The notes under the pieces: generated by a model
What the model was told of the DNA's origin: nothing
The model's database searches: none
Seen by the model: the letters and a program-made list of their open reading frames with translations, nothing else
Part shown: positions 34,313 through 43,059 of the stretch, piece by piece
Numbering within the stretch: the stretch's first letter is position 1
Layout: every line of letters begins with the position of its first letter
Assembly: GCF_028712165.1 (NCBI RefSeq)
Contig: NZ_JAQTQR010000008.1
Coordinates: 1-53,616 of the forward strand
Source: Sulfuricurvum sp.
GTDB lineage: Bacteria > Campylobacterota > Campylobacteria > Campylobacterales > Sulfurimonadaceae
Length of the DNA stretch: 53,616 nucleotides
Direction of reading: 5' to 3'
Program-made: the position numbers and the translations under genes

Positions 34313-35830
34313 TTGGCATTTGAAAACCAATACGTACAACAACGGATCGAAAAAGCCGAAGCACTCAGAGCTCTCGGAATTGATCCTTATGCGAACAACT
34401 CTAACCGAAATACGACGATCGATAAATTCCATAATGTTAACTCTGATTTGTTTCAGAGTGAGGAAAAACGCGATGAACACCGTCATTACACGGTAGCAGG
34501 ACGGATCAAACTCTACCGTCTAATGGGAAAAGCAAGTTTTCTTAAAATCGAAGATGAAAGCGGCATGCTCCAAATTTACGTCGCTCGAGATAATCTTCCT
34601 GAGAACTTTTATAATGATGTATTTAAAAAACTGATCGAAGTAGGAGATATCATTGAAGTAAGCGGCTATCCGTTTATTACACAACACGGTGAGCTCTCTT
34701 TACACGCAGATACCCTTAAAATATTGACCAAAGCCATCTCTCCCCTACCGGAAAAATTTCATGGGATTCAAGATAAGGAGATGCGCTACCGCCAACGCTA
34801 TCTTGATCTGATCATGAATTCCGAAGTGCGTAAAACATTTCATATCCGCTCAAAAGTGATCAGTCTTACCCGACGCTTTTTCGAAGACAAAGGATTTTTG
34901 GAAGTTGAAACACCAATGATGCACCCTATTGCTGGCGGTGCCAATGCAAAACCGTTTGTGACGCATCATAATGCTCTCGGCGTTGATCGTTATCTTCGAA
35001 TTGCCCCTGAGCTTTATCTCAAACGTCTTATTGTCGGCGGGTTTGAAGCGGTTTTTGAAATTAACCGCAATTTCCGTAATGAGGGGATGGATGCAACCCA
35101 TAATCCTGAATTTACCTCTATCGAGTTTTACTGGGCGTATAAAACCTATAAAGATTTGATCGTTATTACAAAAGAGTACTTTGAATATCTCTTTGATCAT
35201 CTTGACTTGCCGAAACGTCTTCCATACGGTGAACTGGAAGTCGATTTTGACCAATTCACTGAAATTGAACTCATCAAAAGTTTGAGTGTCATCGGCGGAG
35301 TTCCGGAAGAGATTGTCAATGACAAAGAGTCAATTTTGGCATTCTTGAAATCGAAAAATCTTGAAGCAAACAGTGCGATGAATCTCGGTCAGCTCCAAGG
35401 CGAATTGTTTGACGAATTTGTTGAAGGCAAACTGATCAATCCAACCTTTATTACCCACTATCCGGTTGAGATTTCACCTCTTGCACGCCGCAATGACGAG
35501 CGTCCTGAGTTGACAGACCGATTCGAACTTTTTATCGCCGGACGAGAAATTGCGAACGCCTTTAGCGAATTAAACGACCCTGTAGATCAGTTGGGACGAT
35601 TTGAAGGGCAAATGGCTGCTAAAGACTCCGGTGATGACGAAGCCCATGAGATGGACGAAGATTTCGTCACGGCACTTAGCTACGGGATGGCACCTACTGC
35701 AGGACAAGGGATCGGAATTGACCGCCTCGTCATGATGCTGACCAACCAACATTCAATCCGGGACGTATTGCTCTTCCCGGCAATGAAACCGATACAAAAC
35801 AACCAAATCAACAACGGAGAAGAAGAATGA
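34313..35830 (+). CDS. lysS: Lysyl-tRNA synthetase, class II
   Basis: 505 residues, start codon TTG with AAGGA about six bases before it. Motifs: N-terminal OB fold ([21 protein letters not shown], in parts), motif 2 [21 protein letters not shown] (shown in parts), and motif 3 [19 protein letters not shown]. It charges tRNA-Lys. In Campylobacter the same order fur-lysS-glyA holds. It overlaps glyA by four bases (ATGA). Confidence 0.96.
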   Translation: MAFENQYVQQRIEKAEALRALGIDPYANNSNRNTTIDKFHNVNSDLFQSEEKRDEHRHYTVAGRIKLYRLMGKASFLKIEDESGMLQIYVARDNLPENFYNDVFKKLIEVGDIIEVSGYPFITQHGELSLHADTLKILTKAISPLPEKFHGIQDKEMRYRQRYLDLIMNSEVRKTFHIRSKVISLTRRFFEDKGFLEVETPMMHPIAGGANAKPFVTHHNALGVDRYLRIAPELYLKRLIVGGFEAVFEINRNFRNEGMDATHNPEFTSIEFYWAYKTYKDLIVITKEYFEYLFDHLDLPKRLPYGELEVDFDQFTEIELIKSLSVIGGVPEEIVNDKESILAFLKSKNLEANSAMNLGQLQGELFDEFVEGKLINPTFITHYPVEISPLARRNDERPELTDRFELFIAGREIANAFSELNDPVDQLGRFEGQMAAKDSGDDEAHEMDEDFVTALSYGMAPTAGQGIGIDRLVMMLTNQHSIRDVLLFPAMKPIQNNQINNGEEE

Positions 35831-37074
35831 GTTTCCTTAAAGAATTCGATAACGAAATATACGCCCTATGTGAGCAAGAGCTCGAACGTCAAAGTGATCA
35901 TTTGGAGATGATCGCTTCAGAAAACTTTACTCTTCCTGCCGTAATGGAAGCGATGGGTTCGGTGTTCACGAACAAATATGCCGAAGGATACCCTGCAAAA
36001 CGCTACTACGGCGGATGTGAATTTGCTGACGGCGTCGAGCAACTGGCAATCGATCGCGCATGCGAATTGTTCGGATGTAAATTTGCCAACGTTCAACCGC
36101 ATTCCGGTTCATCGGCAAACGGTGCCGTGTATGCGGCATTACTCCAAGCAGGTGACAAACTTCTCGGTATGGATCTGAGCCACGGCGGACACTTGACTCA
36201 TGGTTCAAAAGTAAGTTTTTCCGGTAAAAACTACCACAGTTTTTCGTATGGTGTAGAGCTTGACGGTCGCATCAACTATGAGCGTGTTATGGACATCGCT
36301 AAAATCGTTCAGCCTAAAATCATCGTGTGCGGTGCATCAGCGTATGCCCGTGAAATCGATTTTGCCAAATTCCGTGAAATTGCCGATGCGGTCGGAGCGA
36401 TTTTATTCGCCGATATTGCCCACATCGCTGGTTTGGTGTGCGCCGGTGAGCACCCAAGTCCATTCCCGTATGCCGATGTCGTCACGACAACTACACACAA
36501 AACCCTTGCAGGGCCTCGCGGCGGTATGATTATGACCAATGATGAAGAGATCGCTAAAAAAATCAATTCCGCGATTTTCCCTGCCCTTCAAGGCGGACCG
36601 TTGGTTCATGTAATCGCGGCAAAAGCGGTTGGATTTAAATTCAATCTTTCTCCTGAGTGGAAAGTGTACGCTGCGCAAGTCAAAGCCAATGCGGCAGTCC
36701 TTGCTGACGTGTTAATGAAACGCGGATATGATATCGTCAGCGGCGGTACCGACAATCATCTTATCCTCGTTTCTTTCCTGAATAAACCGTTCAGCGGAAA
36801 AGAGGCCGATGCGGCACTCGGGCGTGCAGGTATCACCGTCAACAAAAATACGGTTCCGGGTGAAACCCGTTCTCCGTTTGTTACATCCGGTGTCCGTATC
36901 GGAAGCCCGGCGCTTACGTCACGCGGAATGAAAGAGAAAGAATTCGAACTTATTGCCAATAAAATCGCTGATGTTTTAGACGATATTGAAAATGTTGAAA
37001 AACAAGCTGCTATCAAAGAAGAGCTTCAAGCTTTAGCACGCGGATTTATTATCTATAAACAACCAACGTATTAA
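35827..37074 (+). CDS. glyA: Serine hydroxymethyltransferase
   Basis: 415 residues. [52 protein letters not shown], and the PLP-lysine motif [18 protein letters not shown] are all diagnostic. It interconverts serine and glycine while charging tetrahydrofolate with a one-carbon unit. Start overlaps lysS by four bases; AAGGAG of the next gene follows directly after its stop. Confidence 0.97.
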   Translation: MSFLKEFDNEIYALCEQELERQSDHLEMIASENFTLPAVMEAMGSVFTNKYAEGYPAKRYYGGCEFADGVEQLAIDRACELFGCKFANVQPHSGSSANGAVYAALLQAGDKLLGMDLSHGGHLTHGSKVSFSGKNYHSFSYGVELDGRINYERVMDIAKIVQPKIIVCGASAYAREIDFAKFREIADAVGAILFADIAHIAGLVCAGEHPSPFPYADVVTTTTHKTLAGPRGGMIMTNDEEIAKKINSAIFPALQGGPLVHVIAAKAVGFKFNLSPEWKVYAAQVKANAAVLADVLMKRGYDIVSGGTDNHLILVSFLNKPFSGKEADAALGRAGITVNKNTVPGETRSPFVTSGVRIGSPALTSRGMKEKEFELIANKIADVLDDIENVEKQAAIKEELQALARGFIIYKQPTY

Positions 37075-37086
37075 GGAGATTTGCCC

Positions 37087-37629
37087 ATGACATCGATGGA
37101 TATGAAACTGATTAAAATGATTTCGGACCATTATTGGCTGAAACATGACAATGTCGTCAATAAAATCGATTTCAAAGGGCGTACTTTCTTTAACAAATAC
37201 GAAAAAATCGATAAATCACTAACACAGGCAATTATTGATCAGCATTTAAAAGGGCAGATCACCGTAGCTCATTCTTTGATTAACAAATTTGAGAAAGTCG
37301 AAAACATCGTGATCGATTATAACGGTACCGATCCTCAGCGTTTTTACCACAAAACACAGCTTTTGCTTCGTGAAGAGGGATTTATCAACTTTACCGCTTT
37401 TGAGACCAAAACACCGGGACATCTCCATGTTTATATCCATAAAGGGCATACCACTTTACAAGAAGCCAACCAACTGGGTAAAATGATTTCCATGAAATTA
37501 GCCGCAAAACAACCAAAACAGTGGAGAATGTTTCCGACACTCGATTTGCCGCCGGAATACAATATTCTCAACCTTCCCTATGAAGTGTACGCTAAAGAGC
37601 GTGGAGCTTCATGGTCGAAGCATATGTAA
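37087..37629 (+). CDS. DUF1882 domain protein
   Basis: 180 residues from ATG 37087, with AAGGAG eight bases upstream; a TTG at 37081 would be too close to that site. The protein is soluble and basic, with IKMISDHYWLKHDNVVNKID near the start and TKTPGHLHVYIHKGHTTL in the middle. The same family follows glyA in Campylobacter jejuni (Cj0403 position), so placement supports orthology. Function unknown in the family. Confidence 0.8.
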   Translation: MTSMDMKLIKMISDHYWLKHDNVVNKIDFKGRTFFNKYEKIDKSLTQAIIDQHLKGQITVAHSLINKFEKVENIVIDYNGTDPQRFYHKTQLLLREEGFINFTAFETKTPGHLHVYIHKGHTTLQEANQLGKMISMKLAAKQPKQWRMFPTLDLPPEYNILNLPYEVYAKERGASWSKHM

Positions 37630-37671
37630 CTCGACAATCTATAACTATTACACCTAAGGAATGGGACAAAG

Positions 37672-38529
37672 ATGGAAGAAAAAAACGAACTCAACGATAT
37701 TATCCTCAACAAAAGCGGGTCAGGATCAAACAGCAAAAAGCTGTTGTTGGCAATTGCGGCATTAACGCTCATTCTCATCATCGTATTGGTGATTATGAAT
37801 TCGCTTAAAACCCAAACCGAAGAACAACCGCCGCATGCGGCAGTGCCTCCGACACCGACTGCTCCGACTGAAATCGTTGACGATCCACTCTTCGAACCGG
37901 TCGAAGTGATCCAAGAAGGGGGGAATGAAACTTCCGCTCAGGACTTAGGAAAAATAGCGCAAAAAATCAAACAAGAGTCATTCCAAAATACACAGCCAGA
38001 ACAACCGAAAGCTGTATCAACGAGTACTCCGGCTCCGCAAGCCAAACCTACTGAAGCAAGTGCCCCGGCACCTGTAGCTGCCGCACCCAAAGCTGAAGTA
38101 AAACCTGCCGTAGCGAAGCCTGCTGTTGTAAAAAGTGCACCTAAAGCGCCAGAGCCTGTTGTTAATACCCCTACGATTAAGAACGTCAAACCTGTCGTGC
38201 CGAAAAAAGTTGTAGAGACTAAAAAGACAGCCGTACCTGAGACTAAAACTTCTGCCGTAACGGCACCAAAAACGGCAGAAAAACCTGCTGCAAAATCAGC
38301 TGCGGATACAGAGGGAACCTATTACATCCAAGTCGGTTCTTTCAGCAAAGATCCGAATAAAGCATTATTTGATCGTCTCAATGCAAGCGGATTAAAATAC
38401 ATCACTGTACCAAGCGGTACAACAACCAAAGTGATGGTCGGACCTTTCCAAGGTGAAAAAGCAGCACGCGACGTACTCGGAACCGTTCGTAAGAACATCG
38501 AAGCCGGCGCATATATAACAGGGAAATAA
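37672..38529 (+). CDS. SPOR-domain membrane protein
   Basis: 285 residues: a short cytosolic head, one membrane anchor (LLLAIAALTLILIIVLVIM), a long Pro/Ala/Lys/Thr-rich linker, and a C-terminal SPOR domain (YYIQVGSFSKDPNKALFDRL, VPSGTTTKVMVGPFQGEKAA) that binds denuded glycan strands of septal peptidoglycan. Such proteins localise to the division site. The gene follows DUF1882, as in Campylobacter (Cj0404 position). AAGGA is the likely ribosome site. Confidence 0.88.
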   Translation: MEEKNELNDIILNKSGSGSNSKKLLLAIAALTLILIIVLVIMNSLKTQTEEQPPHAAVPPTPTAPTEIVDDPLFEPVEVIQEGGNETSAQDLGKIAQKIKQESFQNTQPEQPKAVSTSTPAPQAKPTEASAPAPVAAAPKAEVKPAVAKPAVVKSAPKAPEPVVNTPTIKNVKPVVPKKVVETKKTAVPETKTSAVTAPKTAEKPAAKSAADTEGTYYIQVGSFSKDPNKALFDRLNASGLKYITVPSGTTTKVMVGPFQGEKAARDVLGTVRKNIEAGAYITGK

Positions 38530-38530
38530 T

Positions 38531-39943
38531 TTGATTACATCTCGCCATTTTTCTCTCGATCAGTTTGCCCCTATCGCCGTTTATGAAAAGGCTAAAACCC
38601 TTTTCCCCGGCGAAGTGAGTTTTTTATTTGAGAGTGCCGGAAACAGTGAAGGAAACTATACGATTATCGTGATAGGTGCTCGTGAACGTCTCACCTATGC
38701 CGATAAAACAACTACCTACATGGACAGTGAGGGGCTATCGCATCAGCTCGATCTCTCCCCATTTGAATTTTTAAAAGAGTACTATCGTAAAATCGATCAA
38801 AACGCATATCGTGAACGTGCACGTGCACTGAAAGTGGGCTATATCGACGGATTCATTGGATTCATCGGATACGACATGGTACAAGTTTTTGAGCATGTTC
38901 TCGAAGACTCCATGAACGGCCTTGTCGATCAGGCACAAACACCAGATATGGATTTGATCCTTCCGAAACTTACCCTCGTCGTCTCACATAAAAATGCGAC
39001 GATCACCTTGATGAGCTGTGTCGATACAATGATCAGCCGTTTTGAAGAGATCGAGACAACGCTCAAAGCTCCTTATCACTACACTCCTCTCAAAGCGATA
39101 GCCGAAGATAAAGGGGGAGAATTTATCCATACTAAAGAGAAATTTTTCTCTATGGTGGATGAATCCAAAGAGATGATTAAAAGCGGAGATGTTTTCCAAA
39201 TCCTGATGACCAACCGCTATATCCGTCATGCTAAAGTAGATCCGTTTAGTTTCTACCGTATCTTGAGACTTAAAAACCCTTCTCCGTATATGTATCTGAT
39301 GGAGTATGAAGATTTCAGTATCGTCGGAAGTTCTCCCGAAGTGATGGTACGTCTGAGCGACGGAGATATCTTGCTGCGACCGATCGCCGGAACCCGTAAA
39401 CGGGGAATCAACAAAAAACGCGATCTCGAGCTCGAAGAAGAACTCCTCTCCGATCCCAAAGAGCTTGCAGAGCATCTAATGCTGATTGATTTGGGACGCA
39501 ACGATGTCGGTCGCGTTGCCAAAACCGGAACCGTTAAAGTCGAAGAGATGATGCACGTGGAGCGTTATTCGCACGTTATGCACATCGTCTCGGACGTGCA
39601 TGCCCAAATCGCCGATAATAAAGATATGTTCGATCTTCTCGCAGCAACTTTTACAGCGGGAACTATGACCGGTGCTCCGAAAATCCGTGCGATGGAACTG
39701 ATCGCACAGTTTGAAGGGGTTAAACGGGGCTTTTACAGCGGTACGATCGGATATTTCGGGTTTGATGGCAATATGGACAGTGCGATCACAATCCGAACCG
39801 CCCTTATCAAGCCTGACTACGTTATTTTGCAAGCGGGTGCCGGTGTCGTAGCCGACTCCGTTCACGAACTCGAATACCTCGAAGTCACCAACAAACTCGG
39901 TGCCCTCACAAGCACACTTGACGATTTGGTCGATCCCCTATGA
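38531..39943 (+). CDS. trpE: Anthranilate synthase component I
   Basis: 470 residues, TTG start with AGGGA seven bases upstream. It is a chorismate-binding enzyme: PIAGTRKRGINKKRDLELEE (Ala in PIAGT favours anthranilate synthase; aminodeoxychorismate synthase has Lys there), LMLIDLGRNDVGRVAK, ERYSHVMHIVSDV, TFTAGTMTGAPKIRAMELI and IQ-like end QAGAGVVADSVHELEYLE. FLFES in the N-terminal domain corresponds to the tryptophan-feedback LLES element. It turns chorismate into anthranilate with the glutaminase TrpG, which is not here. It sits between the SPOR gene and aroE and overlaps aroE by four bases. Confidence 0.9.
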   Translation: MITSRHFSLDQFAPIAVYEKAKTLFPGEVSFLFESAGNSEGNYTIIVIGARERLTYADKTTTYMDSEGLSHQLDLSPFEFLKEYYRKIDQNAYRERARALKVGYIDGFIGFIGYDMVQVFEHVLEDSMNGLVDQAQTPDMDLILPKLTLVVSHKNATITLMSCVDTMISRFEEIETTLKAPYHYTPLKAIAEDKGGEFIHTKEKFFSMVDESKEMIKSGDVFQILMTNRYIRHAKVDPFSFYRILRLKNPSPYMYLMEYEDFSIVGSSPEVMVRLSDGDILLRPIAGTRKRGINKKRDLELEEELLSDPKELAEHLMLIDLGRNDVGRVAKTGTVKVEEMMHVERYSHVMHIVSDVHAQIADNKDMFDLLAATFTAGTMTGAPKIRAMELIAQFEGVKRGFYSGTIGYFGFDGNMDSAITIRTALIKPDYVILQAGAGVVADSVHELEYLEVTNKLGALTSTLDDLVDPL

Positions 39944-40731
39944 AACTCTTTAGCATCTTTGGTGATCCGGTAAATCATTCACGCTCACCGCTGATGCATA
40001 ACAGTGTCTTTAAAACACTGGGAGTCAGTGCGTGCTATTCACGTACTCATCTCACCGACGGCTCGCAATTACGAAATGTTTTTGAAGCCAAAAAACTCAG
40101 TGGTGCCAACGTAACCGTCCCGCACAAAGAGGCGGCTTACGCACAATGCGATGAAGTGCGCGGGATTGCCAAAACGATCAAAGCCGTCAATACTCTCGTC
40201 TATGAAAAAGGGAAACTTATCGGCTATAACACCGATGCAGACGGTTTTATGAGTGCAATCCAGTCGTTCGGTCCTATCAAAAATGCATTGATTTTAGGCG
40301 GAGGAGGAACAGCACGTGCGCTCTCCATCGCATTACGTCAAGGTGAAATTACCCCGACTGTCCTCAACCGCTCATCCGGTCGGTTGGACTTTTTTATCCA
40401 AGAAGGGATAGAAGCATACTGCTGGAATGGTTTTACCGCGGACGATTATGATCTGATCATCAACACCACTTCGGCAGGACTCAGCGATGATGAATTACCG
40501 ATCCCAAGACCGCTGCTTATAGAACTCCTATCCCGTTCAAAAGGGGCGGTCGATGTTATCTACGGTAAAGAGACCCCGTTTTTACGCGAAATAAAAATCA
40601 GCGGCCTTCCGTACAAAGACGGTTCGGACATGCTTTTAGCACAGGGCGTGTTAGCGTCCTACCTCTTTCTCGGCGGGGAATTTTCCCTCAAAACCATCGA
40701 AGTGCCTATGCAGCACAGTTTTAGCCTGTAA
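39940..40731 (+). CDS. aroE: Shikimate dehydrogenase
   Basis: 263 residues. Substrate-binding motif NHSRSPLMHN, ANVTVPHKEAAYAQCDE with the catalytic Lys, GYNTDADGFM with the Asp, the NADPH loop GGGGTARALSIAL, and the C-terminal DGSDMLLAQGVLASYLFLGG. It reduces 3-dehydroshikimate to shikimate with NADPH. The same gene follows the SPOR gene in Campylobacter, where trpE is not in between. Overlaps with trpE (four bases) and modE (one base) indicate co-translation. Confidence 0.95.
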   Translation: MKLFSIFGDPVNHSRSPLMHNSVFKTLGVSACYSRTHLTDGSQLRNVFEAKKLSGANVTVPHKEAAYAQCDEVRGIAKTIKAVNTLVYEKGKLIGYNTDADGFMSAIQSFGPIKNALILGGGGTARALSIALRQGEITPTVLNRSSGRLDFFIQEGIEAYCWNGFTADDYDLIINTTSAGLSDDELPIPRPLLIELLSRSKGAVDVIYGKETPFLREIKISGLPYKDGSDMLLAQGVLASYLFLGGEFSLKTIEVPMQHSFSL

Positions 40732-41507
40732 TGAAGATCGACGGACGTTTTTGGCTCACCAAAAATGGGCAAAGCTTTTTAGGAACCGGACGGATAGAGC
40801 TGCTCGAGCGTATCGATAAGATCGGATCGATCCACGCTGCAGCCAAAGAGATGAAAATGAGCTACAAGGCAGCATGGGAGCGTATTAACGGTATGAATGC
40901 TCTCGCCGATCAGCCTCTCATCGAACGGACAACCGGAGGCAAAGGGGGCGGAGGGACAAAACTCACCCCCTATGCGAGAGAACTGATCGCGACATTCCAC
41001 CGTTTCAACGAGCTTCACCGCCAGTTCATCGACCGATTCTCAGAAGCGGGAAATGATCCCGAACGTCTGGCACGAATCCTGAGCCGTACATTCCTCACCA
41101 CCAGTGCACGTAATCAACTCCCGAGTGTTCTCAAAGAGATTCAAACAAACGGCCTGCACTCTACCCTCACACTCGCCCTCAGCGGTTCAGATGTCATGCG
41201 CTCAACCATTACCGCCAAATCAGTTCTTAACATGGGTCTTACGGTAGGATGCGATACCTACGCGATTATCAAATCAAGCGATATCCATGTCGTCTCCACT
41301 CCGCCCTCTTCCGATACCGAAGATAATGTCCTCGCCGGTACCGTTGAAACCCTCGAAACTTCGGGAGACAATATCGAAATCGGCCTGCGCCTAAACGGAG
41401 GCACACTCCTCATCGCCCTCGAAAAACAAGATGCATTGCAAAAGTTAAAAGTTGGCACCACTGCTTACGCCATTATTTCGCCGTTGCATATTATTATTGG
41501 ATTGTAA
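40731..41507 (+). CDS. modE: Molybdate-responsive repressor ModE, full length with two Mop domains
   Basis: 258 residues. The N-terminal ~105 residues are the LysR-like winged helix-turn-helix of ModE (IDKIGSIHAAAKEMKMSYKA, WERINGMNALADQPLIERTT, GGKGGGGTKLTPYA). The rest is a tandem Mop/TOBE pair: ARNQLPSVLKEIQTNGLHST with STITAKSVLNMGLTVGC, and GTVETLETSGDNIEIGLRL ending in YAIISPLHIIIGL. These domains bind molybdate or tungstate and switch the dimer to its DNA-binding form. The gene is the last of the long operon and shares one base with aroE. Its likely targets are the CGTTATAT sites at 42951, 43028, 43875, 46000 and 52834. In Campylobacter jejuni ModE lacks the metal domain, so this is the complete type. 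Confidence 0.93.
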   Translation: MKIDGRFWLTKNGQSFLGTGRIELLERIDKIGSIHAAAKEMKMSYKAAWERINGMNALADQPLIERTTGGKGGGGTKLTPYARELIATFHRFNELHRQFIDRFSEAGNDPERLARILSRTFLTTSARNQLPSVLKEIQTNGLHSTLTLALSGSDVMRSTITAKSVLNMGLTVGCDTYAIIKSSDIHVVSTPPSSDTEDNVLAGTVETLETSGDNIEIGLRLNGGTLLIALEKQDALQKLKVGTTAYAIISPLHIIIGL

Positions 41508-41513
41508 TACCCG

Positions 41514-41544
41514 CCCGTCATTCCCGACTTGATCGGGAATCCAG
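41514..41544 (+). repeat. Short palindromic repeat, copy 1 (CCCGTCATTCCCGACTTGAT type)
   Basis: ATTCCCGA-CTTGA-TCGGGAAT is a perfect 8-bp palindrome with a 5-base loop, followed by CCAGTTTTTC, so it could terminate the modE operon seven bases after its stop. A reversed copy lies at 41979-42008. Units of this type (GTCATTCCCG...CGGGAATCCAG) are dispersed in many bacterial genomes. Confidence 0.8.
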
Positions 41545-41641
41545 TTTTTCTAATCAAATTATTAAAAAATGCAAAATAGTTAATAACTTTTGGCAATTAT
41601 ATTTGTTAAAATTGTCTTTCGATCAATACAAAGGAAATCAA

Positions 41642-41946
41642 ATGAATAAAATCATTGAGCTGGAAACAATCTTAGAACACAATGGGTATAACGAATTGCT
41701 AGAAGCCTGTAAAGCCATAGTTGGATCAGATGGTACAGAAATAGGGATGTCTAAATCTATTAATGAAGATGGAATGAAAGAAGCGATGGGTACACTAAAA
41801 GTATATTGGCTTAAACAAAAATTACGATACTTGAACATAAAGAAGTCTTTGAACGCGAATGTAAAAATCTTGGATTAATCCCAGATAAATTTATTAAAGA
41901 TATATATGACGATGTAATGAAAATCGAAGCATTTTTAGACTCCTAA
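41642..41946 (+). pseudogene. Small orphan gene split by a -1 frameshift
   Basis: The ATG at 41642 has AAAGGA six bases upstream and reads 78 codons to a stop at 41878. From the A run at about 41816-41820 (CAAAAATTACG), the -1 frame continues with plausible coding sequence (ITILEHKEVFERECKNLGLI, then PDKFIKDIYDDVMKIEAFLDS; shown in parts) to TAA at 41944. One added A would restore a ~101-residue protein; alternatively the run allows slippage. The upstream part (MNKIIELETILEHNGYNELL) matches nothing I know. AT-richer than neighbours. It lies between two inverted copies of a palindromic repeat, which suggests acquired DNA. A real mutation, a sequencing slip or programmed slippage cannot be told apart here. 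Confidence 0.65.
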
Positions 41947-41970
41947 TCTCCCCTCCTTAAATGGAGATTT
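41945..41970 (+). terminator. Terminator-like hairpin after the frameshifted gene
   Basis: AATCTCC and GGAGATT pair around an 11-base loop, directly at the stop codon of the restored frame. This placement supports 41944-41946 as the original end of the gene. Confidence 0.5.
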
Positions 41971-41978
41971 AGCTTATA

Positions 41979-42008
41979 GCTGGATTCCCAATCTAGTCGG
42001 GAATAACA
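41979..42008 (-). repeat. Short palindromic repeat, copy 2 (inverted)
   Basis: On the minus strand it reads GTTATTCCCGACTAGATTGG then GAATCCAGC, matching copy 1 at 41514-41544 with a few changes. The two copies flank the frameshifted gene in opposite orientation. Confidence 0.8.
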
Positions 42009-42020
42009 AACACCTTTTTC

Positions 42021-42083
42021 CCCGTTCGTGGTGAGCTAGTCGAACCATGAATATGCACCCTTCGACAAGCTCAGGGCGAACGG
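42021..42083 (-). repeat. Dispersed palindromic repeat, copy 2 (inverted)
   Basis: On the minus strand it begins CCGTTCGCCCTGAGCTTGTC and ends GAGCTCACCACGAACGG-like (here CTAGCTCACCACGAACGGG), matching copy 1 at 30650-30707, with a few extra bases in the loop. It can form a long imperfect hairpin. Confidence 0.8.
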
Positions 42084-42134
42084 AATCAATCTTCCTTTAT
42101 TCACTTTTGAACAAGAATCTACAATCGTTTTAGC

Positions 42135-42770
42135 TTAACAAGTCGCAACACTAAATGCACTTCCTATAGCACTTGCAATAAAATTTATGATTTCTGTTGT
42201 TACTCTCGCTTTGTTAAAAACGATATCGCATAAGATTGCAAAAACTAGCCCGAGATAGGCTAGATACCCAAATCCGACATAATCATTGTAGAGTATTGTA
42301 TAAAACCAATTTTGCTCAAATAGATAAAAATACGAGCTAATGGCTGTGGAGAAAAATATGAGTGTGCCGGGTAAAAACAAATGTTCAGTGGCTTGCGGTT
42401 TCAAAAATGATACCCAGAATAATAAGATAAACACGAGCGAGTTTACACCAAGAAATATTCTAATATCCATTGTTAATTTCTCAACAATCTCATTATATTT
42501 TGATTGCGTAAAATCTGCCAGTTTATCTTTAGCCTTTTCTAGTTTTAGACGTAAATCTTTGGAAGAATTGACAAAGATTTTTTCAACAGTTTTATATTGA
42601 GATGAATTAATAAAATCGACTCTTTCATTTAGTTCGCTCTGTAGTTTCCACTCAATAAAATCTTTACCCGATTTTTCAATGATTGTGGGATCAGAAAAGG
42701 TAAAAAGGAATAACGGAAGAAAAAGCAAGATTCCAAATAGTCCAAGGCCTCTAAGCAAATATATTTTCAA
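42135..42770 (-). CDS. Orphan integral membrane protein
   Basis: 211 residues. Segment 1 (LLRGLGLFGILLFLPLFLFTF) is a signal anchor or first helix; then about 75 charged, helical residues (NSSKDLRLKLEKAKDKLADF) likely face the periplasm or form a coiled coil; three to four further helices follow (FLGVNSLVFILLFWVSFL, LIFFSTAISSYFYLF, YLAYLGLVFAILCDIVF and IINFIASAIGSAFSVAT). No family is recognised. AT-rich, on the strand opposite to its neighbours, and flanked by dispersed repeats on its 3' side, so it may be acquired. Function unknown. Confidence 0.6.
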   Translation of the reverse strand: MKIYLLRGLGLFGILLFLPLFLFTFSDPTIIEKSGKDFIEWKLQSELNERVDFINSSQYKTVEKIFVNSSKDLRLKLEKAKDKLADFTQSKYNEIVEKLTMDIRIFLGVNSLVFILLFWVSFLKPQATEHLFLPGTLIFFSTAISSYFYLFEQNWFYTILYNDYVGFGYLAYLGLVFAILCDIVFNKARVTTEIINFIASAIGSAFSVATC

Positions 42771-42943
42771 AAATCTTCCTTTATATATTTTCAGTTGTCA
42801 ATATTCTACTCAGAAAACAGAATTGAGATAAAAAATAAAAGCAATATATTAACGATATATAATACTACAAAATGCCTTATCACAATATGATACTTTTATA
42901 ACATATTTTGATCAACTGTCGGACAAGTTTAAGACTTTTTTCT

Positions 42944-42949
42944 TATAAT
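42944..42949 (+). promoter_or_regulatory. -10 promoter element of modA
   Basis: TATAAT directly followed, one base later, by a ModE-like operator, placing the operator over the transcription start. Confidence 0.65.
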
Positions 42950-42950
42950 T

Positions 42951-42974
42951 CGTTATATCTTACAAAACACAACG
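42951..42974 (+). promoter_or_regulatory. ModE operator-like site, modA promoter
   Basis: CGTTATAT - 8 bases - ACACAACG. The E. coli modA operator has the same half-sites and spacing (CGTTATAT-N8-ACATAACG), so the right half differs by one base. Its position at the expected transcription start suits repression by ModE. Confidence 0.75.
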
Positions 42975-43027
42975 AAAATGTCACGTTTTTTTACGAACCG
43001 TTTTTGCACAAGTGAATTTGTAATTTT

Positions 43028-43051
43028 CGTTATATCAAAACAGATACTAAG
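43028..43051 (+). promoter_or_regulatory. Second ModE-like site before modA
   Basis: CGTTATAT - CAAAACAG - ATACTAAG. The left half is perfect and the right half weak. It overlaps the start of the modA ribosome site, so it might be a secondary operator or chance. Confidence 0.5.
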
Positions 43052-43059
43052 GAGTTTCC

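Noticed and set aside
41642-41946. Programmed -1 frameshifting in the small gene
   Set aside because: The A run would allow slippage, but there is no clear slippery heptamer with a pseudoknot, and a simple one-base deletion explains the data as well; not claimed.
42021-42083. Possible CRISPR array or tRNA remnant (GGTTCGA in the repeat)
   Set aside because: There are only two scattered copies, no regular spacers and no tRNA fold; it is a dispersed palindrome. No CRISPR array was seen anywhere in the window.
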